Source: Fibrella aestuarina BUZ 2 (lineage in GTDB: Bacteria > Bacteroidota > Bacteroidia > Cytophagales > Spirosomataceae). Taken from it: DNA of 64,000 bases. Where the stretch lies: NCBI RefSeq assembly GCF_000331105.1, contig NC_020054.1, positions 672,001-736,000 of the forward strand, written 5' to 3'. The translations under genes and the position numbers were made by a program. Below the pieces are notes generated by a model. That model saw only the letters and a program-made list of their open reading frames with translations. It was not told the DNA's origin and did not search any database. This document shows, one piece after another, positions 54,004 through 61,844 of this stretch; the first letter of the stretch is position 1, and each line of letters opens with the position of its first letter.

Positions 54004-54687
54004 ATGGCACGCACCAAATATCATCCGAGTCAACTTCAGATTGATTTTCTGGCCGCTTTCCGCCAGATGCTGGTTAGTCTGGGTACGCCCGAAAACCTGC
54101 CCCAAAACGAGGCTCTTTTCGTGCGTATGACCGATCAGTGGGAGAGCACCCGCGTGATTCCGGCTGATCTGCTGTTTCAGAAAAGCCCCGTGGAAGCGGT
54201 CGTCTACCGGCTTAAGAAACAAGATGACCGCCTGGTCTTCCCGGCCGACATGATCGCGGGTGAACTGCGCGGCACACCGGGCCTGACGGGCTTCTCGGCT
54301 AAGTTTCGGGAACAAGGCTGGATTATCCTGCCCGCCGAGCTATCCGGCATGTACAAAAACCTGTTCCTGACGATTCTGACGGCGTCTGTTGGGCTGGAAC
54401 ACCTGTACGCTAACCGCCGCGAGCTGTTGGCCGAAGCCGAGCGCGTAGGGCTGGCGTCGCTATTGCCCGAAGCCGAGATGAAGAAATTCTTCGGTATCAA
54501 GCTGTCGCGTTTCCCTGACTCGTTCCGTAGCGAGGTCGCCAACTATTTCAACCTGCCGTTCGATTATGTGCTGAAGCGGGCACAGCATATGGGCGCCGTT
54601 TCTGACGAAGCGGTCGAAGAAGCCAATAACCCGCGCGCCATCCGGCCGGGTACGTTGCGCAAGGCCGTTAGTTCGCGGGCTGCTTAA
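54004..54687 (+). CDS. Hypothetical protein, possible DNA-interacting fold
   Basis: 227 residues from ATG 54004 (MARTKYHPSQLQIDF); ATG 53956 is a longer alternative but would translate the hairpin. No signal peptide. The chain is helical, with RVIPADLLFQKSPVEAVVYRLK and a C-terminal FPDSFRSEVANYFNLPFDYVLKRAQ that recalls the non-catalytic part of ImmA/IrrE-like proteins, but there is no HEXXH motif. I cannot assign a function. Confidence 0.65.
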   Translation: MARTKYHPSQLQIDFLAAFRQMLVSLGTPENLPQNEALFVRMTDQWESTRVIPADLLFQKSPVEAVVYRLKKQDDRLVFPADMIAGELRGTPGLTGFSAKFREQGWIILPAELSGMYKNLFLTILTASVGLEHLYANRRELLAEAERVGLASLLPEAEMKKFFGIKLSRFPDSFRSEVANYFNLPFDYVLKRAQHMGAVSDEAVEEANNPRAIRPGTLRKAVSSRAA

Positions 54688-54708
54688 GTCATCCTCGGTT
54701 TACGAATC

Positions 54709-54733
54709 AAAAGCCCCGTTTGGGGCTTTTTTT
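54709..54733 (+). terminator. Intrinsic terminator
   Basis: AAAAGCCCC (54709-54717), loop GTTT, GGGGCTTTT (54722-54730) plus three more T. It is 22 bp after the stop of the gene at 54004. An octamer copy follows at 54745. Confidence 0.9.
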
Positions 54734-54807
54734 ATAGCCTGTCAGGTACGTTGTATCCGTGTTTGTAACGCCGCTGTAACCGGTGTTGCCAATCAACGAA
54801 GACGTGT

Positions 54808-55734
54808 TTAAAACAGACTTCCCTGTACGACCTGCGGCTGCAACACTGGCTCCTGTAGATTCAGACTGCACTGTTCGTTAAGTTGGCGGACCCAGTACCG
54901 AATCAGTTCGGGCGCTGTGTCGTTGTCGCCACCGCCGTGGATGAACAGATAGGCTGTTTGCAGCCCTTTATCAAACCATTTCTTGAGCCGCTCGATCCAG
55001 GCATCGCTACGGCTGTAGTCGGTTCGGTGGCCCTCGTTGGCAATGAATCGTAACGTCAGCACGGGACTGCTCAGCCCCATGTGCAGCACGTCGCGCCGAC
55101 CGGCTACATCGGTGATCACGGTGTGTCGGTGCAAGGCGTGAAGCCGTTCCAGCGTCTGCGTCCAGATAGCGGGCTTAAACCAGTCGGGATGGCGGAATTC
55201 AACGGCCACGTCGAGGTCGTCGGGCAGCATCCGCAGGTAGCGTTCGAGCGTCAGCCATTTGTCGGGGCCGAAAACGGGCGGCAGTTGTAGAAACGACATG
55301 CCCAGAAATTCTTCCAAACCAAAAATAGCGTTGATAAACTCGTCGGTGAGCGATTCGGCTCCCTGCAACAGGCGTTCGTGGCTGATGATCTGCGGAAACT
55401 TGGGGCAATAGACAAACGGTCGGCCACTACCAGCGGCTTCGGTTTTCCACTTGTCGATCATGGCGGTCGTGGGAATCTGGTAGTGCGTCAGATTCAGTTC
55501 AATGGTGTTGAACTGCCGCACATAGTGGTGCAGGAAATCTTTCTCCTTGGCCGTGCTCGGGTACACTTTACCCACGTAGTCTTTGTTGGCCCAAACCGGC
55601 CCGCCGATAAACACTTCGGGGCGGGCGTTGGGCGTTACGTTGGCCCATACCCGCGCGTTGAAGGCGTGGCCGGGCGGCAGCGACAGCGCGACGCTATCGA
55701 GGGTGGCGGGATTAGCAACTTTTCCGAAATCCAT
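54808..55734 (-). CDS. DUF72 family protein (YecE-like)
   Basis: 308 residues. VFIGGPVWANKDYVGKVYP, the FNTIELNLTHYQIPT stretch and DVAVEFRHPDWF are the DUF72 core, which adopts a TIM-barrel. YLFIHGGGDNDTAPELI near the end holds the usual conserved polar residues. Function is not established for the family; nuclease or sugar-isomerase-like roles have been proposed from the fold. Confidence 0.87.
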   Translation of the reverse strand: MDFGKVANPATLDSVALSLPPGHAFNARVWANVTPNARPEVFIGGPVWANKDYVGKVYPSTAKEKDFLHHYVRQFNTIELNLTHYQIPTTAMIDKWKTEAAGSGRPFVYCPKFPQIISHERLLQGAESLTDEFINAIFGLEEFLGMSFLQLPPVFGPDKWLTLERYLRMLPDDLDVAVEFRHPDWFKPAIWTQTLERLHALHRHTVITDVAGRRDVLHMGLSSPVLTLRFIANEGHRTDYSRSDAWIERLKKWFDKGLQTAYLFIHGGGDNDTAPELIRYWVRQLNEQCSLNLQEPVLQPQVVQGSLF

Positions 55735-55814
55735 GATGAAGTGATAGCCAAACGACTGGTGCAGCTATAAGCAAAAAGAAGCGGGCTTTGTTTCGTTACG
55801 ATCGGTTCGGTGTA

Positions 55815-56075
55815 CTACCTGTATCCTTTCTGCCATTTCGCCCACGCGTCGTCAGGCTTTTCCACGTACTGCTCAATGTAGCCGCACTCGCCGCAAACCG
55901 CTGCCAGGCTTGGGTACGTAGCTCTATCGGTCAGTTGGACCCACGCGCCGGGTTCTTTAGGCGACGTCAGGTATAGGCCCGGTTGCGCGTAGATTTCGTG
56001 GATGTGGTTGTTGAACCGCACCGGAAACATAATCTTCTCCGACTGACAACGGGCGCAGGTACGTGGTGGGGTCAT
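55815..56075 (-). CDS. Zinc-ribbon protein
   Basis: 86 residues from ATG 56075 (MTPPRTCARCQSEKIM). Two CxxC knuckles, CARC near residue 7 and CGEC near residue 61, can bind one zinc. The last part is acidic/aromatic (YIEQYVEKPDDAWAKWQ). No enzyme motif is visible; a small nucleic-acid or protein binding role is possible. The longer frame upstream lacks similar features. Confidence 0.72.
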   Translation of the reverse strand: MTPPRTCARCQSEKIMFPVRFNNHIHEIYAQPGLYLTSPKEPGAWVQLTDRATYPSLAAVCGECGYIEQYVEKPDDAWAKWQKGYR

Positions 56076-56216
56076 GGCAATTTCTTGGGTATCTATTAAT
56101 GCTTCCTCGAGTGGTCGGAACGTCAGCCAACGATCGAATATACTAACGTCCTGCTTTATCGCTATGGCCAAACAGCCTCCTTGATTGCAAACCGATGCAG
56201 AGGTGCCAACCAGATA

Positions 56217-56396
56217 CTAGTTTTTCTTCAGTTTGTGTCGAAAAAGCAGAAAGAGCACCAGAAACGTCAGTTCACCGATCAGCGCCCATGCCTGTGATTC
56301 GATTTTCCAATGGAAAGGCACCCATTGGCCACTCAAATAAGCGACGAACAGATAACTAACCAGTAAACTAATAGCGACAAGCCCAAGTGTTCTCAT
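56217..56396 (-). CDS. 59-residue small membrane protein
   Basis: ATG 56396-56394, TAG 56219-56217. Two hydrophobic segments, GLVAISLLVSYLFVAYL and AWALIGELTFLVLFLLF, are joined by a short WVPFHWKIESQ loop, and the C-terminus is basic (RHKLKKN), indicating a hairpin with both ends in the cytoplasm. It lies upstream of the zinc-ribbon gene in the same direction with a 141-bp gap. Function unknown. Confidence 0.65.
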   Translation of the reverse strand: MRTLGLVAISLLVSYLFVAYLSGQWVPFHWKIESQAWALIGELTFLVLFLLFRHKLKKN

Positions 56397-56627
56397 AGAC
56401 GTGTGTTATACGGTTCGACCCTTGCCACGTTGTCGTCCTTGCCATCCCATCAGTCAACAGGCAATCGTCAGCATACCAGGATTGACACTATGAAGCTATA
56501 CCGGTATGGATGGCTTTCTGTTTGGCAGATAGCGAGTTTTTGACTTGAAGCGCTGACGGCCAAGGTGTAAATGGCATGAATAAGGCTTGTTTTTGTGCAA
56601 AACGATAAGTTCGCTACTGACTTACAA

Positions 56628-56660
56628 AAAAGGCCGTCTCCAAGTAGGAAACGGCCTTTT
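56628..56660. terminator. Bidirectional intrinsic terminator downstream of fadN
   Basis: AAAAGGCCGT (56628-56637) pairs exactly with ACGGCCTTTT (56651-56660). T-runs exist on both strands, so it can end the minus-strand fadN transcript. Confidence 0.85.
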
Positions 56661-56664
56661 CGGT

Positions 56665-56699
56665 CAAACCTATAAGGTCTTCAAGACCTTATAGGTTTG
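56665..56699. repeat. Perfect 17-bp palindrome with one-base centre
   Basis: The left arm 56665-56681 (CAAACCTATAAGGTCTT) and right arm 56683-56699 are exact reverse complements around base 56682. Such AACCTATAAGGTCTT palindromes recur between genes in Bacteroidota. It sits 10 bp from the fadN stop. Confidence 0.9.
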
Positions 56700-56708
56700 T
56701 TGCTTTTC

Positions 56709-59144
56709 TTAATTTCGCAGGGGTTTGCCGCCTTGCAGCAGGCTTTGGATGCGTTCCAGGGTCTTCTTCTCGCCGGTGAGCGATAGGAAGGCTTCGCGCT
56801 CCAGATCGAGGAGGTATTTCTCCGACACCAGTTGCGGGCTGCTGAGGTCGCCACCGCAGATCACATAGGCTAATTTGTTGGCAATCTTCTCGTCGTGCTC
56901 CGAGATGAAGCGCCCCATCTTCATGGCCGTCACACCCGCCCGGAATAAGGCAATACCCGTCTTACCCTGCACCTTAATGTCGGTGCGTTGCTTGGGTTGC
57001 GTATACCCGTTTTCGGCGAGCTCGATGGCGACCTGCTTGGCCTCGGCAATCTGGCGGCTCCGGTTCAGCACGATCTGCGCCGACGGAAGCAGGTAGTTCA
57101 TCTCGCGGGCCTCCTGTGCCGACGTCGACACTTTCGCCGTGGCGATGTTCATGAAGGCCGATTGCAGGATGTTCAGTTCGGGGTCGCCGGTCTGGTACAG
57201 GTCCGAGCAACGCGCAGCCATTTCTTTGGTGCCGCCCCCGGCCGGGATCAGCCCCACACCGACCTCCACAAGACCCATGTATGTTTCTGAGTGTGCCACG
57301 ACGCGGTCGCAGTGGAGGTTGAGTTCGCAGCCGCCACCCAGCGCCAGGGAGTGCGGTGCGCCCACCACCGGAATCGCCGAATAGCGCGCCCGCATCATGG
57401 CCTGCTGGAAACCGGCAATCATCAGGTTGATTTCGTCGTATTCCTGCTCCAGGGCAAACATGAACAGCGTGGCCAGGTTGGCACCCGCCGAGAAGGCCTC
57501 CGACGACTCATTGCCGATGACCAAGCCCCGGAAATCCTTTTCGGCCAGCGAAATGGCTTTGTTGAGTCCCTCGATCACCTCCGCCCCAAACGTATTCATC
57601 TTCGAGCGGAATTCGAGGTTGATGATGCCGTCGCCGAGATCGTAAATGGCTGAACCCGCGTTTTTCCAGATAACGTTATCGCTCAGGCTTTCCAGAATGA
57701 TAAACGACTCGGTGCCGGGGATGGTCTTGTACGCCTTCGACGGGATGTCGTAGTACTGTTTTTTACCTCCTTCGGTCTTGTAGAAACTCGTAGCGCCGCT
57801 GGCGACCATGTCGTACACCCACTGCGCGGGCTTCCGGTCGAGTTTCTCCATCATGTCGATACCGGCCTGCGCGCCAATGGCATCCCACGTCTCGAACAGG
57901 CCCATCTGCCAGCCAAAGCCCGCTTTGATGGCCTCGTCGATCTTGTACAGTTCGTCGGCGACTTCGGGGATGCGGTTGGTGGCATACTGGAAGCCGTCGG
58001 CAAACGTGCGGCGGTAAAACTCACCCGCTTTATCGGTACCGGCCAGCAGAATCGGGAAACGTTTCCGCAGGCTTTCGACCGCCTTGGTGCTGTCGAGCGT
58101 CGCGAATTTTACCTTCTGCGACGGCTCATACTCAAACGTTTTGAGGTTCAGGGCCAGAATGACCGACTTCCCCTTTTCGTCTTTGACTTTCTTATAAAAA
58201 CCCTGCCCCGTTTTGTCGCCGAGCCACTTGTTGTCGCTCAGTTTCTGCATGGTCGAGGGCAGTTCAAACGCCTTGTGCGACTCGTCGTACTCGAGCTTCA
58301 CCAGGTTGCTCGCCACGTTGACGGTCGTGTCCAGCCCCACCACATCCGACAGCCGGAACGTACCTGACTTGGGCCGCCCCACCACCGGCCCGGTCAGCTT
58401 ATCGACTTCTTCCACGCTCAGGCCCATCTCTTCGGACACCCGGATCGTCTGGATCAGCGAGTGAATGCCCAATCGGTTGGCAATGAAGCCCGGCGTGTCT
58501 TTGGCCAGCACGGTGGTTTTGCCCAGATACAGATCGCCGTAGCTCATCAGAAAATCGATGATGGCGGGGTCGGTCTCGGGGCCGGGGATGATTTCGAGCA
58601 GGCGTAGGTAGCGCGGTGGGTTAAAGAAGTGCGTACCGCAGAAATGCCGCCTGAAATCGTCGGACCGGCCTTCCACCAGCAAATGCATCGGAATGCCCGA
58701 CGTGTTGGACGTAATCAACGTACCTGGCTTGCGGAACTGCTCCACCCGCTCGTACAGGGAGCGCTTGATGTCGAGCCGTTCCACCACCACCTCGATCACC
58801 CAGTCGTAGGTAGCGATGTCTTTGAGGTTATCGTCGAAGTTGCCGAGCTTGACCCGATCGGCGAATTTGGGCGTGTAGAGCGAGGCTGGCGTGGCCTTAA
58901 GCATCGTTTGCCAGGCGTCGTTGACGGGCCGGTTGCGTACGGCGGGGCTGTCGGTGGTGAGGCCTTTGGCGGCTTCGGCGGCGTTGGGTTCACGCGGGAC
59001 GATGTCGAGCAGCAGTACGTCGACGCCAATGTTGGCGAAGTGCGCGGCAATGCGTGAGCCCATAATGCCAGAACCCAGCACAGCTACGCGCCGGATATTG
59101 CGGTTTTTCGTCTGGGTTTGTGGTTTTGCAAGTGTTGCTTCCAT
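56709..59144 (-). CDS. fadN: Bifunctional 3-hydroxyacyl-CoA dehydrogenase / enoyl-CoA hydratase (FadN type)
   Basis: 811 residues. The hydroxyacyl-CoA dehydrogenase part comes first: NAD motif VLGSGIMGSRIA (22-33), GTHFFNPPRYLRLLEI and DTPGFIANRLG. The hydratase domain follows (about 500-700) with SAGANLATL and the oxyanion region LALGGGCELN. This order is that of Bacillus FadN, opposite to E. coli FadB. It carries out two steps of beta-oxidation. The expected thiolase and acyl-CoA dehydrogenase genes are not next to it in this window. Its two octamer copies lie in the dehydrogenase half. Confidence 0.93.
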   Translation of the reverse strand: MEATLAKPQTQTKNRNIRRVAVLGSGIMGSRIAAHFANIGVDVLLLDIVPREPNAAEAAKGLTTDSPAVRNRPVNDAWQTMLKATPASLYTPKFADRVKLGNFDDNLKDIATYDWVIEVVVERLDIKRSLYERVEQFRKPGTLITSNTSGIPMHLLVEGRSDDFRRHFCGTHFFNPPRYLRLLEIIPGPETDPAIIDFLMSYGDLYLGKTTVLAKDTPGFIANRLGIHSLIQTIRVSEEMGLSVEEVDKLTGPVVGRPKSGTFRLSDVVGLDTTVNVASNLVKLEYDESHKAFELPSTMQKLSDNKWLGDKTGQGFYKKVKDEKGKSVILALNLKTFEYEPSQKVKFATLDSTKAVESLRKRFPILLAGTDKAGEFYRRTFADGFQYATNRIPEVADELYKIDEAIKAGFGWQMGLFETWDAIGAQAGIDMMEKLDRKPAQWVYDMVASGATSFYKTEGGKKQYYDIPSKAYKTIPGTESFIILESLSDNVIWKNAGSAIYDLGDGIINLEFRSKMNTFGAEVIEGLNKAISLAEKDFRGLVIGNESSEAFSAGANLATLFMFALEQEYDEINLMIAGFQQAMMRARYSAIPVVGAPHSLALGGGCELNLHCDRVVAHSETYMGLVEVGVGLIPAGGGTKEMAARCSDLYQTGDPELNILQSAFMNIATAKVSTSAQEAREMNYLLPSAQIVLNRSRQIAEAKQVAIELAENGYTQPKQRTDIKVQGKTGIALFRAGVTAMKMGRFISEHDEKIANKLAYVICGGDLSSPQLVSEKYLLDLEREAFLSLTGEKKTLERIQSLLQGGKPLRN

Positions 59145-59157
59145 AAGATTAAAGGGG

Positions 59158-59269
59158 GATGGGACGCGGATGACGCTGATGAACCGGATCTACACGGATT
59201 TTCGATTTGGCTAGGTGTCAAAAAAGAATCCGAATCAATCCGTTCCATCGGCGTCATCCGCGTTCCATC
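59158..59269. repeat. Imperfect inverted repeat, ACGCGGATGACG family
   Basis: Arms 59158-59200 and 59227-59269 match in inverted orientation through GATGG-ACGCGGATGACGC-GATG and an ACGGATT end. The right arm encodes the last residues and TGA stop of the nucleotidyltransferase-like gene. The left arm lies just upstream of the fadN start. Confidence 0.8.
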
Positions 59270-59727
59270 AGTTTACTAAGTTCATCAACGTCGCCAAGGT
59301 CTTTGGCCCGACCAGTAGCGCGCTTTTCGGTGATTAAATCGTTTAGATGAATGACGCGAAAGGGTACATCGTCAAACGTAGCCGGGCGGGCACGAGCGAA
59401 GCAGGCATCAAAGTCCGAGTCGGCAAATGCTTTCAGTGCATGACCCATGTCGAGTGTGAAGCCCTGTTTACCGACTGCGACGGTTGTCCAGCCAAAAAGG
59501 AGCGGTACATGCTGAAGAAGCTCCGCGCCAACCACGTCGTTTTCCGTCAACGCGTTGATTAGCTTCGCTTTGTTGGTTTCGCCAACCCGGATCCAGAGGG
59601 CTAGGTCTTCCGTTGCCCGAACGTACCCGTGAACGATGTTTGCCATCCCACCAACCAGTAAATACTGAACGCCATACTTGTTCAGACTGCGGAATAGCTG
59701 CTGTACATCGTCCTGCGAAATGTCCAT
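59254..59727 (-). CDS. Nucleotidyltransferase-fold protein with altered metal site (DUF6036/AbiEii-like)
   Basis: 157 residues from ATG 59727 (MDISQDDVQQLF). YLLVGGMANIVHGYVRATEDLALWI (shown in parts: LLVGGMAN, HGYVRATEDLALWI) is the N-terminal nucleotidyltransferase signature, at about 22-46. The expected DxD metal pair reads D-L-A: the second Asp is Ala (codon GCC where GAC would be expected). A frame extending upstream to 59838 lacks a good start. It lies between MarR and fadN in the same direction. It may be inactive or act through binding. Confidence 0.75.
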   Translation of the reverse strand: MDISQDDVQQLFRSLNKYGVQYLLVGGMANIVHGYVRATEDLALWIRVGETNKAKLINALTENDVVGAELLQHVPLLFGWTTVAVGKQGFTLDMGHALKAFADSDFDACFARARPATFDDVPFRVIHLNDLITEKRATGRAKDLGDVDELSKLMERG

Positions 59728-59847
59728 TGGTTTTGGCGGATTAGTTGGGTTGCTCCGGTAAAACACGCTCGCGACCCGCATCAGTCCGACGAAGCGGTCA
59801 AGTAAAGGCTGAGCGCGGATGGGCAAAACCGGTTGCATAGGCGGGCG

Positions 59848-60318
59848 TTACACGACGTCTTCCACCGGGGCGTTGGTGGCTTTGAGTTTGTTGTTTTCCT
59901 CTTCGACCAGCAGGTTGATCTCTTTGATGACATCGAAAAAGACGACGAGCTTATCGAGGGGAATTTTTTCGCGGATCATTTTATTGAATTCGATGACGCC
60001 TTCGCGGGCCATTTCGCGCTTGGCGCGCCCTTCGTCGGTGAGGTAGATACGCACAAAGCGCTTATCGGCCTCGTCGGTTTCGCGCCGGATGAGCCCGCGC
60101 TCTTCCAGGCCCTTCAGCATCCGGACCAGGCTACGCGGCTCCATGCCCAGCAAGGGGCCAATTTTGGTCGCTGGTGTGCCCTGTTCCGTGTCAATGTTAA
60201 GCAGCACGTAGCCCGTTGCCATCGTCAGGCCGAAGCTACCGGCATGGGCGTTGTACATGCGGGAGATCGCATGCCAGGCCCATTTTATATGGAAATCAAC
60301 GGTTTTCTCTTTCTTCAT
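59848..60318 (-). CDS. MarR family regulator, likely of fatty-acid degradation
   Basis: 156 residues from ATG 60318 (MKKEKTVDFH); a GTG at 60333 would add five. The winged helix spans about 50-105 with TPATKIGPLLGMEPRSLVRML and the wing EADKRFVRIYLT. The wing Arg/Asp pattern is typical of MarR. It precedes the FadN-type gene, and in this phylum MarR regulators of similar sequence lie with beta-oxidation genes. A perfect 14-bp palindrome at 60407-60420 overlaps its promoter. Confidence 0.87.
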   Translation of the reverse strand: MKKEKTVDFHIKWAWHAISRMYNAHAGSFGLTMATGYVLLNIDTEQGTPATKIGPLLGMEPRSLVRMLKGLEERGLIRRETDEADKRFVRIYLTDEGRAKREMAREGVIEFNKMIREKIPLDKLVVFFDVIKEINLLVEEENNKLKATNAPVEDVV

Positions 60319-60381
60319 CTGGTGTCGGTTCACGTACCGATAGCGACGCTGTTCGTTTCGCCGCTGCCACCGTAACCTTCA

Positions 60382-60389
60382 CAAAACTA
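60382..60389 (-). promoter_or_regulatory. -7 box TAGTTTTG for the MarR gene
   Basis: Minus-strand TAGTTTTG fits TAnnTTTG and lies 64 bp before the ATG at 60318. The palindrome at 60407-60420 begins 17 bp upstream of it, over the -33 position. Confidence 0.65.
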
Positions 60390-60406
60390 CAATTTTTTCA
60401 GAAATA

Positions 60407-60420
60407 GTATGCATGCATAC
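60407..60420. promoter_or_regulatory. MarR operator candidate, perfect palindrome GTATGCATGCATAC
   Basis: A 14-bp perfect palindrome occupying the -33 region of the MarR promoter. Position, size and symmetry fit a MarR dimer site and autorepression. I found no second exact copy near fadN, fabG or the MaoC gene. Confidence 0.75.
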
Positions 60421-60509
60421 GGTTTTTGAAAAAACGATGCGTGGCAAGTAATCAATCCGCTGCCAGTCGACTGACCGCGTATCGCTCATCACGTACCACG
60501 CATCGTTCG

Positions 60510-61247
60510 TCAGGAAGCCTGCCCGCCGTTGACGCCCAGTACCTGTCCGTTTACGAACGAGGCTTCGTCGGAGGCCAGGTAAAGGTAAGCGTAGGCAATG
60601 TCCAGCGGTTCGCCCATTCGTTTGGCGGGAATCAGTTGAATAGTGGCCTGCCGGGCTTCTTCGGGCATGGCGTCGGTCATATCGGTGCGGATGAAGCCGG
60701 GGGCCACCGCATTGGCTGTGATACCTTTCGAGCCCAGTTCTTTAGCCCAAGTGCGGCACATGGCCACCACTCCCGCTTTAGTGGCGGCGTAGTTGGTCTG
60801 CCCAAAATTACCGTGAATACCAACTACCGACGAGGTGCAGATAATGCGCCCGTACTTCTGCTCGACCATGTGCGGCACCACCGCTTTGGTGCAATTGAAC
60901 ACGCCCGTGAGGTTCACGTCGATCACCTGTTGCCACTCCAGGTGGCTCATTTTCAAAAGCGTACGGTCGCGGGTGATGCCCGCGTTGTTGACCAGAATAT
61001 CGATCTGCCCGTATTGCTCGAGCACCGCCCGAACGGCCTCTTCCACGCTGGGTACGTCGGTCACGCTGACCCGCATGAACGTGGCCTTGTAGCCTTGATC
61101 GCGCAAGGTCTGGGCCGTGTCTTCGCCCTCGTCGAGCATATCCCAGATCACGACGGCAGCACCCTCGCGGGTGAAGAGTTCGGCGGCGGCCCGGCCAATG
61201 CCGCGAGCCCCGCCGGTGATAATGGCCGTTTTATTGGCTAAACGCAT
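60510..61247 (-). CDS. 3-oxoacyl-[ACP/CoA] reductase, FabG/PhaB-like
   Basis: 245 residues from ATG 61247 (MRLANKTAIITGG). SDR motifs: TGGARGIG (10-17), NNAG near 88, Ser in CTSSVVG and YAATKAG (about 152). VNGQVLGVNGG ends the chain. It reduces 3-oxoacyl-ACP or acetoacetyl-CoA. The MaoC hydratase 61 bp upstream in the same direction suggests an R-3-hydroxyacyl-CoA role, as in PhaB/PhaJ pairs. Confidence 0.88.
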   Translation of the reverse strand: MRLANKTAIITGGARGIGRAAAELFTREGAAVVIWDMLDEGEDTAQTLRDQGYKATFMRVSVTDVPSVEEAVRAVLEQYGQIDILVNNAGITRDRTLLKMSHLEWQQVIDVNLTGVFNCTKAVVPHMVEQKYGRIICTSSVVGIHGNFGQTNYAATKAGVVAMCRTWAKELGSKGITANAVAPGFIRTDMTDAMPEEARQATIQLIPAKRMGEPLDIAYAYLYLASDEASFVNGQVLGVNGGQAS

Positions 61248-61308
61248 AAGGTAACAGGGTTTATGGTAGGTAGAACCGTAAGGGCGGCTTGCGGCGCTAC
61301 GGCGAAAA

Positions 61309-61779
61309 TCACTCAAATAACAGCATAATCAGCTCCGCGACGCAAGCGGGCTTTTGCTGACCGTCGACCTCAAAGACGCACTCGATAATGGCCCGAACGC
61401 CAGTCGATTCTTCGTTGGCATTCTGGGGCTCCACGTGGTGCAGCCAGGCTTTCATGCGCAGGCGGCTGCCGCTGGGCACAGCGTTGGTAAACCGGATCTT
61501 GTTGGCGCCGTAGTTGATCGCCATCTTCACCGACTCGACCCCGTACACGTCGGCCAGCAGGCGCGGCGCCAGCGAGAGCGTTAGAAAACCGTGGGCGATG
61601 GTGGTTTGGTAGGGCGATTCGCGGGCAGCCCGTTCGGTGTCGAGGTGAATCCACTGGTGATCGCCGGTGGCTTCGGCAAATTGCTGAATCTGTTCCTGAC
61701 TGATTGTAACCCAGTCAGTGGTGCCGAGTTCTTGCCCGGCATGGGCCGTAAAAGCGGCGAGGTTAGGGAATGTTTGCAT
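61309..61779 (-). CDS. MaoC family dehydratase (R-specific enoyl-CoA hydratase-like)
   Basis: 156 residues, one hot-dog domain. The hydratase-2 motif is present: FAEATGDHQWIHLD (about 30-43, catalytic Asp and His) and TIAHGFLTLSL. It hydrates trans-2-enoyl-CoA to R-3-hydroxyacyl-CoA. It is followed by the FabG-like gene, forming a two-gene unit at the end of the fatty-acid cluster. Confidence 0.88.
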   Translation of the reverse strand: MQTFPNLAAFTAHAGQELGTTDWVTISQEQIQQFAEATGDHQWIHLDTERAARESPYQTTIAHGFLTLSLAPRLLADVYGVESVKMAINYGANKIRFTNAVPSGSRLRMKAWLHHVEPQNANEESTGVRAIIECVFEVDGQQKPACVAELIMLLFE

Positions 61780-61844
61780 GATAACTGTTGGATACTGGCT
61801 ACTGGAAACCGGATATTTGATGTCTAACCAAGCGTCGCCCGTCT

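Larger units (their letters stand above)
56397..56708. other. 312-bp intergenic region with terminator and palindrome
   Basis: The left part (56397-56620) shows nothing I can assign. The right part contains a terminator hairpin (56628-56660) and a 17-bp-arm palindrome (56665-56699), both placed just after the fadN stop on the minus strand. Confidence 0.6.

Noticed and set aside
54004..54687. ImmA/IrrE-type metallopeptidase
   Set aside because: The C-terminal helix text is suggestive, but no HEXXH or equivalent zinc site exists.
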